NCBI GenBank assembly: GCA_022566315.1
Contig: JADFJC010000010.1
Span: 1-58,734, forward strand
Direction of reading: 5' to 3'
From: Planctomycetota bacterium
GTDB lineage: Bacteria > Planctomycetota > Phycisphaerae > Sedimentisphaerales > Anaerobacaceae
DNA length: 58,734 nucleotides
Under the pieces are notes generated by a model that was not told where the DNA came from, made no database searches, and was given only the letters and a program-made list of their open reading frames with translations. How positions within the stretch are numbered: the first letter of the stretch is position 1; every line of letters begins with the position of its first letter. A program made the position numbers and the translations under genes. Shown in pieces: positions 16,544-24,912 of this stretch.

Positions 16544-16954
16544 ATGTCATCTCAAAACGAGCAGAAACAGTCTTTTGAAGACACGACTTCGCCACTTGCC
16601 GGAGGGAAAGCAAAGCGTGCCAAGGACCTTCCAACTGAACCTGCCGGTGCAGTCCAGGAGACGAGTGAAATACCGAAATTTGACTTAGCTGAACAGATTC
16701 TGGCCGAGCAGCGAAAAATCACCGCGATAAGAAGAAAGGCACCCGGCAAAAAACCACAAGCTCCAGACCGGCAGCCCCAGGCAGAGTCAACCGATTATGC
16801 TATTAAGCAGCCGCCATCGACTCGTACTTCGCAGCGAAGCGCCGCTTCGCAGAGTAGTATATTGTCGGAGCAGGAGCAAATCATTGCAGAGATTGTAGCA
16901 AGGGATATTGAAAAGTTGTACCGGCGGGACACTTCGAGCCTCCGTAATTGGTGA
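16544..16954 (+). CDS. Hypothetical disordered protein
   Basis: The 136-residue product is highly polar, rich in Gln, Lys, Ser, Pro and Ala, with no hydrophobic core or signal peptide. The middle (KFDLAEQILAEQRKITAIRRKA) and end (LSEQEQIIAEIVARDIEKLY) could form two amphipathic helices, with a Pro/Gln-rich linker between. I recognise no family. The ATG is preceded by a purine-rich AGAGAAAAG at about 16532-16540. It could be a cytoplasmic regulatory or tether protein. Its coding status rests on frame length and start context only. Confidence 0.5.
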   Translation: MSSQNEQKQSFEDTTSPLAGGKAKRAKDLPTEPAGAVQETSEIPKFDLAEQILAEQRKITAIRRKAPGKKPQAPDRQPQAESTDYAIKQPPSTRTSQRSAASQSSILSEQEQIIAEIVARDIEKLYRRDTSSLRNW

Positions 16955-17007
16955 ATGGTAACTGGTAAATGGTAATTGGTGAATGGTAATTGGTGACTGG
17001 TAATTGC
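16944..17007. repeat. GGTAATTGGTGAATGGTAA-type tract
   Basis: Imperfect repeats of GGTAATTGGTGAAT begin inside the last codons of the hypothetical gene and run about 60 bases. One more unit (ACTGGTAATTTG) follows on the other side of the palindromic element at 17008-17100, so the element seems inserted into the tract. Confidence 0.75.
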
Positions 17008-17100
17008 ACGTGTTTAGCCAGTTTAAATTTTTTGGTGGCACGGCCATCTTGGCCGTGCCACGCCAAGAAGGTGCTGAGTCAGTTGTCTGGCTAAACACGT
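17008..17100. mobile_element. 93-bp palindromic MITE-like element
   Basis: Perfect 14-bp terminal inverted repeats ACGTGTTTAGCCAG (17008-17021) and CTGGCTAAACACGT (17087-17100) enclose an internal hairpin, GTGGCACGGCCA-TCT-TGGCCGTGCCAC (17035-17061). Both sides are flanked by ACTGGTAATT sequence, either a target duplication or the pre-existing tract. It has no coding capacity. It could be a non-autonomous element or a structured RNA. Confidence 0.55.
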
Positions 17101-17176
17101 ACTGGTAATTTGCCGGTTACCTGGTTATCTTCTTGCAATACGGACTTGTACAAGGTAGATTACTACAAAATTGTTT

Positions 17177-17267
<91 letters not shown>

Positions 17268-17277
17268 GTTCTTTGTT

Positions 17278-17322
17278 TTGAGTTTTGACCCCTGCTTGTC
17301 GTTGGCAGGGGTCAAAACTCAA
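17278..17322 (+). terminator. Perfect 18-bp hairpin downstream of tRNA-Ser
   Basis: TTGAGTTTTGACCCCTGC (17278-17295) is fully complementary to 17305-17322 across a 9-base loop. It starts 10 bases after the tRNA. It has no T-tract, so it could be a processing or termination signal for the tRNA. It is also just upstream of nadE. Confidence 0.5.
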
Positions 17323-17344
17323 CGCTAAAAACTTGAAACTAATT

Positions 17345-18985
17345 ATGCGGGCAGCCTTGGGACAATTTAATGCGGTGGTGGGTGATTTGGCCGGCAACGC
17401 TGAGAAGATGTGCGAAATCTATGCCCAGGCGGTTCGGTCTGATGTGGATTTGTTAGTCTTTCCGGAGTTAGCTGTTTGTGGCTATCCGCCGGAAGATTTG
17501 CTGCACAAGAAGCACTTTTTAACAGACTGCTCATTAACCCTCGATAAACTGGCCGCTGATTGTCCGAAGAAAACTATGATAGTCGGCTTTGCCGAAAGCT
17601 ATCAGGAGAACAACTACAATTCCGCTGCCGTATTGCAAGATGGGCGGATAAGCAAAATATATCGAAAGGCCCAACTGCCGAATTACGGTGTGTTCGATGA
17701 GCGAAGATATTTCCTGCCCGGTAACGAACCAGTGGTAATCAATGTGGGTGGCCTCAATGTTGCTGTTACTATCTGTGCCGATATCTGGGAAATGGAATGG
17801 CTTATCAATTTCCTCAGAGACGCAGGCCAAATCCAGATGATTCTTAATATCTCAGCCTCTCCGTTTCATATCGGCAAGATTAAGAAAAGGCAGGAGATAG
17901 TTAGCCGATGTGCAAAAGAATTCAATTGCGCTGTTGCCTATTGCAATCTTGTCGGCGGGCAGGATGAGTTGATTTTTGACGGGCGAAGCATGTTTGCCGA
18001 TTCGAACGGCAAGATAATAGCTAAAGCCAGGGCATTCGACGAGGATTTGCTAATTGCTGATATTATCCCCACGACCGATGGGACTGTGCAGGTTGAGCCG
18101 ATGCAAACTGCTGCTCCGCAGCCAGGTGACCTTGCCGATGAAATCTATCAGGCACTTGTGCTCGGCACAAGAGATTATGTGGGCAAAAACGGTTTTACAA
18201 AAGTGCTGCTCGGCCTGAGCGGAGGTATAGATTCTTCGGTTACGGCTGCTATCGCCGTTGCTGCTTTAAGTGCTGAAAATGTCGTCGGCCTGACAATGCC
18301 CTCGAAATTCAACAGTCCCGAAACGATTGGTGATGCCCAGAAGCTGGCAAGAAATCTGGGTATCGAATTTTTGACCATCCCGATTGAGCCGATACTTGAG
18401 CAATTCGATGAGGCGTTAAAGACGGTCCGGGGCTGGAACAGCGAAGGTATCGCTTACGAGAACTTGCAGGCCAGAATCCGCGGCAGCATTCTTATGTCGC
18501 TGAGTAATCAGTTTGGCTCTATGGTATTAACGACAGGTAACAAAAGTGAAACCGCAGTCGGCTATGCGACCCTTTATGGTGATACAGCAGGGGGCTTTGC
18601 CGTGATAAAAGATGTTCCCAAGACAATGGTTTATACATTGGCCGAGCACATAAACAAAATATCCGGACGTCAAATTATACCTGCTGCCGTATTAACCCGG
18701 CCGCCCAGTGCCGAGCTAAAGCCCGACCAGAAAGACAGCGACTCACTGCCGGATTACGATTTACTTGACAAAATTCTCAAAGGTTATGTTGAAGAAGACA
18801 AGTCCGCACAGCAACTCGTTGAATTGGGTCTGTCCCGGGATGTTGTCCTGCGTGTAATTCGTATGGTTGACCGCAACGAATACAAAAGAAGACAATCTCC
18901 GCCGGGGGTAAGAATTACACCAAAGGCCTTCGGCAAAGACAGAAGATTGCCGATTACCAACCGTTACGGTTCCTGCAAACAATAG
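17345..18985 (+). CDS. nadE: Glutamine-dependent NAD+ synthetase
   Basis: This 546-residue enzyme converts deamido-NAD to NAD using ATP and glutamine in the cytoplasm. The N-terminal glutaminase domain is of nitrilase type with its Glu in FPELAVCGYPPEDLL, Lys in YRKAQLPNYGVFDE, and Cys in VTICADIW. The C-terminal ATP-pyrophosphatase domain has the P-loop LGLSGGIDSSVT and GNKSETAVGYATLYGD. ATG 17345 (MRAALGQFN) is chosen, since an in-frame ATG at 17285 lies inside the tRNA terminator hairpin. The length is normal for the two-domain bacterial form. Confidence 0.95.
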   Translation: MRAALGQFNAVVGDLAGNAEKMCEIYAQAVRSDVDLLVFPELAVCGYPPEDLLHKKHFLTDCSLTLDKLAADCPKKTMIVGFAESYQENNYNSAAVLQDGRISKIYRKAQLPNYGVFDERRYFLPGNEPVVINVGGLNVAVTICADIWEMEWLINFLRDAGQIQMILNISASPFHIGKIKKRQEIVSRCAKEFNCAVAYCNLVGGQDELIFDGRSMFADSNGKIIAKARAFDEDLLIADIIPTTDGTVQVEPMQTAAPQPGDLADEIYQALVLGTRDYVGKNGFTKVLLGLSGGIDSSVTAAIAVAALSAENVVGLTMPSKFNSPETIGDAQKLARNLGIEFLTIPIEPILEQFDEALKTVRGWNSEGIAYENLQARIRGSILMSLSNQFGSMVLTTGNKSETAVGYATLYGDTAGGFAVIKDVPKTMVYTLAEHINKISGRQIIPAAVLTRPPSAELKPDQKDSDSLPDYDLLDKILKGYVEEDKSAQQLVELGLSRDVVLRVIRMVDRNEYKRRQSPPGVRITPKAFGKDRRLPITNRYGSCKQ

Positions 18986-19016
18986 GTGTATTTCGTCTGC
19001 GATTGTGTATGCGAAA

Positions 19017-20231
19017 TCATCTGCCGGTTAGGGCATCTGCAACAGCTCTGCCGAATTGCATTGAAGCTGCGGGTCCGCTGCTTGTTATTATCAATCTGTC
19101 CTGCTCGACAGGGATACCGGTATAGAAGGCACCAGCTAAGATAAGTCTGTTACGTTCGGATAAAAAACTGGTAGCTCTGACACCGGTGAGCACGCCGGCG
19201 TTGGCCAGAATGGCAGGGGCTGTGTCAATTGCCGCGAGAATCTTTCTCTGACGCACCGCCTCCCGAGCGAGATTCAATGCAGCAGGATTGGCAACATATT
19301 CCACCACTCCCGGGCCGCCTATAAAGATTATCGCATCGTAATCTTCGACCCTCAATTGGCCCACCAGGATGTTTGCCTCAGTCATTCTTCCAAGCATACC
19401 TCGTAGTATTCCTATTCTCGTGCTTGCTATAATCGTCTGAACCCCCGCTGCATCGAGCGCCCGTTTTGTTTCGAAAAGTTCCTCCTCGCGGAAATTCTGA
19501 CTGGCAACAATCAACGCCGCTCTTTTTGTTTCTGTGCCCTCTTGTAATGCTTCTGTTACGGCTTGCCCTATTGGATGACCGACGCAAATTATATAAATCG
19601 GCTCCATTCCCCTCGGTAATCTGCAGATTCTGCCGACTTCCCTCGTATTAAAGCCACCGATTGTTACAGACCCCAAATCTAAACAGACGGCTTGCAGTTG
19701 GATATTCTGGGCGATGTGCCCGGCTTCCAGGAGCATATATGTTCTGGCCTTAGTGCGAAACCGGCTCGTGAGCTTTCTGACAGAGCCTGCAACAATAATA
19801 TTGCAGCCCGCCGTGGCCACCGACTCCTGCATCGAAGCCGCTGCCGCTAACCTGCCGCGGATATCCTGGTCCGAAGTTTGTTCCATGCTGTGTTCGGCCG
19901 GTCGATAAACAAACAGTCCCTCTTGCGTGGCAAAATATAAGTCTATGGGATAAGTCTCTCCTGCGGATGGTGCCGTTCGCAGGCCTCTTTGCGGTTCTGT
20001 TATGCCCTGACCGGCCCAGGCCAATTGTCCAATGTGTTCAGACTCGAGAGGTTTGGTGGCAAATAAGCGCACACTTCGCCGTTTGGTCAACGCTTCTTCA
20101 AAGCTGACCGTTCCTGTCAAGCTCGGCTTTATAAGTCGAACTATCTTTTGTGGTGTTCGAGTCCGCCGTTGGCCAAGACAGAGTGCTGCGAAACAAACTA
20201 AGACTATTCCGAGAATTGTTAGACGTTTCAT
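19017..20231 (-). CDS. Secreted fusion of SagB-type nitroreductase and DJ-1/PfpI domain
   Basis: The 404-residue protein begins with a signal peptide (MKRLTILGIVLVCFAALCLG). Residues about 30-230 are an FMN-binding nitroreductase of SagB type (RRSVRLFATKPL, GLRTAPSAGETYPIDLY, MLLEAGHIAQNIQLQA). Residues about 235-404 are a DJ-1/PfpI domain (AALIVASQNFREEELFETK, DYDAIIFIGGPGVVEY). The usual catalytic Cys after the strand is absent, reading AAIDTAP instead of a CHG-type elbow. ATG 20231 is set by GGAGG at 20241-20245. A nitroreductase and a PfpI-like domain in one exported chain is unusual. Its role, perhaps envelope redox or a flavin-dependent oxidation, is unknown. Confidence 0.75.
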   Translation of the reverse strand: MKRLTILGIVLVCFAALCLGQRRTRTPQKIVRLIKPSLTGTVSFEEALTKRRSVRLFATKPLESEHIGQLAWAGQGITEPQRGLRTAPSAGETYPIDLYFATQEGLFVYRPAEHSMEQTSDQDIRGRLAAAASMQESVATAGCNIIVAGSVRKLTSRFRTKARTYMLLEAGHIAQNIQLQAVCLDLGSVTIGGFNTREVGRICRLPRGMEPIYIICVGHPIGQAVTEALQEGTETKRAALIVASQNFREEELFETKRALDAAGVQTIIASTRIGILRGMLGRMTEANILVGQLRVEDYDAIIFIGGPGVVEYVANPAALNLAREAVRQRKILAAIDTAPAILANAGVLTGVRATSFLSERNRLILAGAFYTGIPVEQDRLIITSSGPAASMQFGRAVADALTGR

Positions 20232-20699
20232 TTTTTTAGTCCTCCAAAAGCACTTTTCCAAGACCACAGACCCAAGACCAAACTTTTACAGGTACTGTGT
20301 TTTACGTCTTGACTCCAGAGTCTCGCAATATATTCATTTATATTATACACATTTAATCCAAGATTTTCCAGATTAATCCGCCGCGGCGGATTAAAATTAA
20401 TTTTTGGCCGATGATTTACGACCCTATTTGGCTCCATATCCGGTAGGTGTGAGCCTAAGTCCAATCCCGATAAAATCGGGACGGGTTCGCAAACGGATCC
20501 CAGCAACGCTGGGTTTAGTACAATACCCGCCGCTGGCGGGCCAAGTTTGACATTTTACCGTTTGTCGATTAGTATTGCTGTGTTCAGTGGCGGTAACGAC
20601 TGGCTGTTGTATTTGGTTGTGGAAGATATGAGCAATGTTAGCTCATCGAATCATTAGTAACAGGGCATTAGAAATCAGAAATTCTCTTAGGTTGTTTCA
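20232..20699. other. Gene-free hairpin cluster
   Basis: No gene is seen in these 468 bases between divergent genes. It holds a 22-base perfect palindrome at 20373-20394, a TCCCGAT-AAA-ATCGGGA hairpin near 20465, CCCAGC-AAC-GCTGGG with TTTAG tail near 20499-20517, and CCCGCC-GCT-GGCGGG near 20525-20540. The remainder upstream of VanZ (20541-20699) likely contains its promoter, but I cannot place it. Confidence 0.5.
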
Positions 20700-21443
20700 A
20701 TGGCTGTATCGCGGCGACAAAAGGTAACTATAATCTTGTTGGTTTTTTATTGGCTCAACTTTTTTATTCTTGCGCATATACCTGTCCCTGGCATTGTCAG
20801 CAAAGCCGGCGTTTCTGATAAGGGCATGCACTTCCTTGCATATTTGATTTTAGTATTCCTGCTCTGGTTTGCAATCAGTCCGGACCAAAAGGTAGGTTGG
20901 CGAAAAGCTGTTGTATGGTGGGTGTTTATCGTATTAACCGGATATGGGGCAGCTGATGAACTGCTTCAGGGCTTTACGGGGCGTAATTGCGATGTTATGG
21001 ATATGGTCGCAAATTTGACAGGCATACTTGCAGGCTTAATTCTGTTTTCGGTTTTTAGCTTTTGGCCTGCCGCCCTTTTAGTTACCGGGGCGGTTATCTT
21101 TGGGATAACGAATATTACGCGAGCGAATCTGGCGGAACTGGTGCCGGTTACAAACGCAATATTTCACCTGTTTGCATACGCAATTTTTAGTATGCTGTGG
21201 ATTTGTTATATGCATCTTTACCTCTCCCTCAAGCCCCCTAAGCCCAAATGGCTGATGGCAGCATTAGCTGTACCTATAGGCTTGCTGTTGACTGTAAAAC
21301 TGTTCTCCGTGATTCTTGGCAAAGGTTTCGGACTGCGGGAAGTAATCATTTCTGTTGTGGGAATTGCAGCCGTCATTACCATAATCTATCTGATAACGTT
21401 ATTTCACAAGACTCAAGACAACAGGACTGAGAATATCAAATAA
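20700..21443 (+). CDS. VanZ-family membrane protein
   Basis: This 247-residue protein is mostly hydrophobic with about six to seven transmembrane helices. The first 115 residues match VanZ-like proteins: FFILAHIPVPGI, SDKGMHFLAYLILVFLL, ADELLQGFTGRNCDVMDMVANLTGILAGL. In this family the function is unclear, with one member linked to teicoplanin resistance. The second half repeats a related pattern (TNAIFHLFAYAIFSMLW), suggesting an internal duplication. It is transcribed alone, converging on TIGR03790. Confidence 0.75.
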   Translation: MAVSRRQKVTIILLVFYWLNFFILAHIPVPGIVSKAGVSDKGMHFLAYLILVFLLWFAISPDQKVGWRKAVVWWVFIVLTGYGAADELLQGFTGRNCDVMDMVANLTGILAGLILFSVFSFWPAALLVTGAVIFGITNITRANLAELVPVTNAIFHLFAYAIFSMLWICYMHLYLSLKPPKPKWLMAALAVPIGLLLTVKLFSVILGKGFGLREVIISVVGIAAVITIIYLITLFHKTQDNRTENIK

Positions 21444-21527
21444 CGAATAACGAATAATGAACTTTGAAGTTGGGTGCTCTAAACTTGTCTGACGACAGTC
21501 AAGATTCAAGCTTGGCGTCTCTGGTCT

Positions 21528-22766
21528 TTATTCTTTCTTGAAAGATTTTTTGAAGGGTCTATACAACGGGTCGCCTATCAGAACAAATTGCCAGGAATTA
21601 AACGGCTTTGTGTGGTAGTATGCCTCAACAAGACAATCGCCTTTGAATAACTCCGCGAAGAACGCTTTCGGCAGAGGGAATGTGTGAAGATACGGTTCGT
21701 CCACTGGACCCAGGGTTGCGGTGATGCCATCGGCCAGCATTGCAGCGCACCATGTACTGCTGTTCGGGTCCCGCAGTTTTTGGGCCTCGAAGCTGGCGAT
21801 ATGAAATCCAACGGCACCATCGACAAAATCAAAGGCGTCCACATATTTTTTCAAACTATACCAGCCGCAATAAACAGCCGTTTGCGGACAACTCCCAGGC
21901 ATAAAGAGCTGTCCTGTTTGTTCCTCTTTGATTGGCATCTTCGTACTCGAACGTATAAACGCCGCCAAATCCCGCAAAGATTGGTCAAAATGACCGTACA
22001 AATCCTTTTTTACAATACCTCGTGAATCTATGTAAGCTATACCCTTTAATCCTGTCTTTTCCGCTGTTAGTGCTTTGTCTATAAGGCCTTTGATTATTTC
22101 ATAGCTTGGCCCATCCAGCCGACTAACCATAAGCGTTCTGAAACCCAAACCCAGAACGTCATCCTTTAGCATATTAGGCTGCCATCGATACAAATCGTAG
22201 GGCCGCAACAACACCATCGATAATTCACTGTCCACTGACGCATTTGTCTCTTTGCCACTGACCCGACCAATCTCAAGCTGCATCCGAGCGATTTTTTGAT
22301 TGATTTGTTTTTTCTGAATCGACACCTGCTTGGAGTCGAGTGCAGGATCCTGTTCCAGTTGCTCAAGCCTTTGCTTTTCCTGGCTGAGAAACCTCTTTAA
22401 TTCGTTTAGTTTGCCTCCCATTCCCGGCAACCGTCCTCTCGGCCCTACCTTGATAGGTATGCCATAAGTTGTTACCAAGCATCTGATTTCGCCCGGAAAC
22501 CTTCGCTGCAGCTCCCTTCTGATTGGCAAGGCAAGGGAGCGTTCATAATCGTCCCTGCTGATTCTCTCACGCGGATTGTATCCCAAAGCCAGATAGAGGA
22601 TGTTCTTCTTCGGTATCTTTCGTTTTTCGCAGTAGTACTCCGCAATTCTTTCCGATGCAGAAATTTGTCTGTTAGCTATCACAAGGATCTCTTCCGGCTC
22701 CAGCGCAAAGGCAACGCCGTGCCACAGCAGCACAAATACAACAGCTATTTGAATCTTAGTTACCAT
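21528..22766 (-). CDS. TIGR03790-family exported protein
   Basis: The 412-residue protein has a signal peptide (TKIQIAVVFVLLWHGVAFA) and then the hallmark opening of TIGR03790 proteins: EILVIANRQISASERIAEYY, KKNILYLALGYNPRERISRDDYER, CLVTTYGIPIKV. A helical insert (residues about 120-165) separates it from the later conserved GIAYIDSRG and WQFVLIGDPLYRPF ends. The family is found in Planctomycetota, Acidobacteriota and related phyla with unknown function. It reads from ATG 22766. Nothing nearby is obviously a partner. Confidence 0.75.
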   Translation of the reverse strand: MVTKIQIAVVFVLLWHGVAFALEPEEILVIANRQISASERIAEYYCEKRKIPKKNILYLALGYNPRERISRDDYERSLALPIRRELQRRFPGEIRCLVTTYGIPIKVGPRGRLPGMGGKLNELKRFLSQEKQRLEQLEQDPALDSKQVSIQKKQINQKIARMQLEIGRVSGKETNASVDSELSMVLLRPYDLYRWQPNMLKDDVLGLGFRTLMVSRLDGPSYEIIKGLIDKALTAEKTGLKGIAYIDSRGIVKKDLYGHFDQSLRDLAAFIRSSTKMPIKEEQTGQLFMPGSCPQTAVYCGWYSLKKYVDAFDFVDGAVGFHIASFEAQKLRDPNSSTWCAAMLADGITATLGPVDEPYLHTFPLPKAFFAELFKGDCLVEAYYHTKPFNSWQFVLIGDPLYRPFKKSFKKE

Positions 22767-22885
22767 ACACCTGGTGAGTTCATAAACAATTAGCCCCCGG
22801 CTTACCAGAGGCTATCTATTGGTCTTGGACCGTTCCCTGCTCAACTGGAAAATCGAAGTTTACAATCTGGCCTGTCTATCGTTTC

Positions 22886-24010
22886 TTATGGCAAACTGAT
22901 TGGATAATCATCCACCATTTCATCGTAATCATCCAGCCAGCAGGCGTTGGGATTACTCTTGAAAACCATAAAGCGTCCACTGTTGGCATCGTCGGCCGCC
23001 CGGTGATATTTGAAGTAAACAAACTCTTTCGTTTTGCCGAGGATTTCAATCTTGCCGGTCGCGTGCGACATTGCGTAGCGAACCCGTTTGGCAAGGCCGG
23101 ACACCATTGATCTTGCCTGCTCTACAATCTCGTAACCTTCCTCGATAGGCACCGTATAGGCCTTGTTACCAAGTGCCGGCCGACACTGGAAAATATAATA
23201 AGGTGTCGCGCCAATGTAGGACAGCTTATTCAGCAGCTCTCCCATAACCGTCGGGTCATCATTCAGGCCGCGCACCAGTGGCGTCTGATTCGCAATCATT
23301 GCACCGGCTTTCTGCAGGAGGTTAACACTCTGAACCGCCACATCAGTCAGCTCCTTGGAATGCACGAAGTGTGTCATCACGTATATCTTCTTGCGCTCGG
23401 TGCTGTAGGTTTCTATCATCTCCAGCAAAGACGGGTCATTGATAATCCGATACGGATTGAACGCAGGTATCTTTGTCCCGATACGGATTATTTCAATGTG
23501 CTCGATTTGGCGAAGTTGTCGGATAATATCCTCAAGTTTGGATGTCGTCAGCACCAGCGGGTCTCCACCGGTCAGCAGCACATTGTTTATCTCGCGATGT
23601 TCTTTGACGTACCGGATAGCTGCCGGCACATCCCGCAAACAGGCCTTTTGTGGTTCTATGAATACTCGCTTACGGAAGCAAAACCGACAGATGCCATCAC
23701 AAACGTTGCTTACCAGAAATACGGCCGTTGAATTATACTTATGCTCAAGCCCGGGCATAACCGTGTAACTATGTTCATCGGAAGGGTCGAGTTTGCCCCA
23801 TTCTTCAAGCTCCTGCAAATGCGGAATAATAATGTTTCGTATCGGGTCGTTCGGGTCATCCCAGTCGATCAGCGAGAGGTAGTAGTCATTAGCGCGAAAA
23901 GAAAACCTGCCGGTAACCTTTTTCAGCTCGGTTTTTTCCTGCTCGCTTAATTGCTCAATCTGTTCGAGCTTTGTCAGGTATCTGGTTTTGGCAGCAGTTT
24001 TTGTAGCCAT
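22886..24010 (-). CDS. KamA-family radical SAM aminomutase-like protein
   Basis: This 374-residue enzyme belongs to the lysine 2,3-aminomutase family. The cluster motif is CDGICRFC (C104, C108, C111), which binds a 4Fe-4S cluster for S-adenosylmethionine cleavage. Other family blocks are LLTGGDPL, RIGTKIPAFNP, and YYIFQCRPALGNKAY near PLP-binding sites. Members act on free lysine or modify elongation factor P, and the shorter length plus lack of the longer KamA tail leave both open. No epmA/efp gene lies in this window. GGAG precedes the ATG at 24010, whose neighbours downstream are repeat tracts. Confidence 0.8.
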   Translation of the reverse strand: MATKTAAKTRYLTKLEQIEQLSEQEKTELKKVTGRFSFRANDYYLSLIDWDDPNDPIRNIIIPHLQELEEWGKLDPSDEHSYTVMPGLEHKYNSTAVFLVSNVCDGICRFCFRKRVFIEPQKACLRDVPAAIRYVKEHREINNVLLTGGDPLVLTTSKLEDIIRQLRQIEHIEIIRIGTKIPAFNPYRIINDPSLLEMIETYSTERKKIYVMTHFVHSKELTDVAVQSVNLLQKAGAMIANQTPLVRGLNDDPTVMGELLNKLSYIGATPYYIFQCRPALGNKAYTVPIEEGYEIVEQARSMVSGLAKRVRYAMSHATGKIEILGKTKEFVYFKYHRAADDANSGRFMVFKSNPNACWLDDYDEMVDDYPISLP

Positions 24011-24023
24011 TAGCTTTACTCCA

Positions 24024-24121
24024 GGTCAGATATCAGAAGTCAGATGTCAGAAGTCAGATTATCTGTCCTCTGTCTTCTGTTTTCTGCCCTCTGTCTTCTG
24101 TCTTCTGTCCTCTGTCTCCTC
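24024..24121. repeat. ACAGARGACAGA tract, copy 3
   Basis: On the minus strand this reads as imperfect ACAGARGACAGA plus TCTGACATCTGACTTCTGA repeats. It covers the last 20 or so codons of the sugar transferase (QKTEDR occurs twice) and the spacer before KamA. The same peptide ends two other unrelated proteins. Confidence 0.8.
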
Positions 24122-24722
24122 TGGTGTATTCGGTTTTTGAGTACCTTTTTTCATAGACACTTTTTCGCCTGAACACCTGAGTAATAGTCGCCAGCATTAT
24201 CCTTATATCGGTTAACAGGCCGGCATTTTCCACATATTTAACGTCGAGTTCAAGTTTTTCCTCACGTGTCAGCTCTGCCCTGCCCTGGATTTGTGCCAAG
24301 CCTGTCAGGCCTGGCTTGACAAGCAGCCGTTTTTTTTGCCGCTCGCTCCACTCTGGTATCTGGGAAAGATACAACGGCCGAGGCCCGACAATACTCATAT
24401 CCCCTTTCAATATGTTAAATAACTGCGGCAGTTCGTCGAGTGAAGACTCCCGCAGAAACTTCCCGACTTTTGTCAGCCGGGAGTCTTCGCCGGATTTTGG
24501 ACTGGGCCCAAAGGGAGCAACGTCGAGCTTCATTGTTCGGAACTTGTAAAAGACAAACGGCTTGCCGTTTTGCCCCGCCCTTTGTTGCTTGAATACTGCA
24601 GGGCCTTTACTGCTAAGCCTTATGGTTATCCCTATCGCGACCAGAACCGGAGACAGAATAACCATCGCAGCTAAAGCAATGAAAATATCAAGTCCACGTT
24701 TACAAATATTAAAAAGGCCCAT
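24054..24722 (-). CDS. Undecaprenyl-phosphate sugar-phosphate transferase (initiating)
   Basis: The 222-residue protein is of the bacterial sugar transferase family that starts capsule/EPS units by moving a hexose-1-phosphate onto undecaprenyl phosphate. It has the N-terminal membrane segment (LDIFIALAAMVILSPVLVAI), then FKQQRAGQNGKPFVFYKFRTM, the conserved SLDELPQLFNILKGDMSIVGPRP catalytic block and KPGLTGLAQIQGR. The last ~20 residues (GQKTEDR twice) come from an ACAGARGACAGA tract, so the natural C-terminus may be shorter. It is the last gene of the polysaccharide locus, 190 bases after a GT4 gene with a MITE-like element between. Confidence 0.88.
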   Translation of the reverse strand: MGLFNICKRGLDIFIALAAMVILSPVLVAIGITIRLSSKGPAVFKQQRAGQNGKPFVFYKFRTMKLDVAPFGPSPKSGEDSRLTKVGKFLRESSLDELPQLFNILKGDMSIVGPRPLYLSQIPEWSERQKKRLLVKPGLTGLAQIQGRAELTREEKLELDVKYVENAGLLTDIRIMLATITQVFRRKSVYEKRYSKTEYTRGDRGQKTEDRGQKTEDRGQII

Positions 24723-24761
24723 ATTTCATTTTCGATATCAATTCATTCATATCTTATCATA

Positions 24762-24909
24762 CTCTGTTGAAAATGTGGACTGTCATTCTGAGGTGAAGCC
24801 GAAGAATCTCATCTCTTGAGTCATAAAGAGATTCTTCACTCCGCTGCGTTCCGTTCTCCGTAAGGAGTCCTTCGGACAGAATGACAGTTTTTGTAACTTT
24901 TCAACAGAG
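24762..24909. mobile_element. 148-bp inverted-repeat element in polysaccharide locus
   Basis: Ends CTCTGTTGAAAA (24762-24773) and TTTTCAACAGAG (24898-24909) are perfectly complementary. Just inside, CTGTCATTCTG and CAGAATGACAG repeat the symmetry. The core has GAAGCCGAAGAATCTC and AGGAGTCCTTCGGACAG. It sits between two genes transcribed in the same direction and shares its core with the element at 54773-54901. It has no coding capacity. Confidence 0.55.
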
Positions 24910-24912
24910 CAA

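Noticed and set aside
24024-24121. Possible CRISPR-like repeat array
   Set aside because: Units are 6-13 bases, imperfect and without spacers; the same applies to the tracts at 4639, 14571 and 16944.
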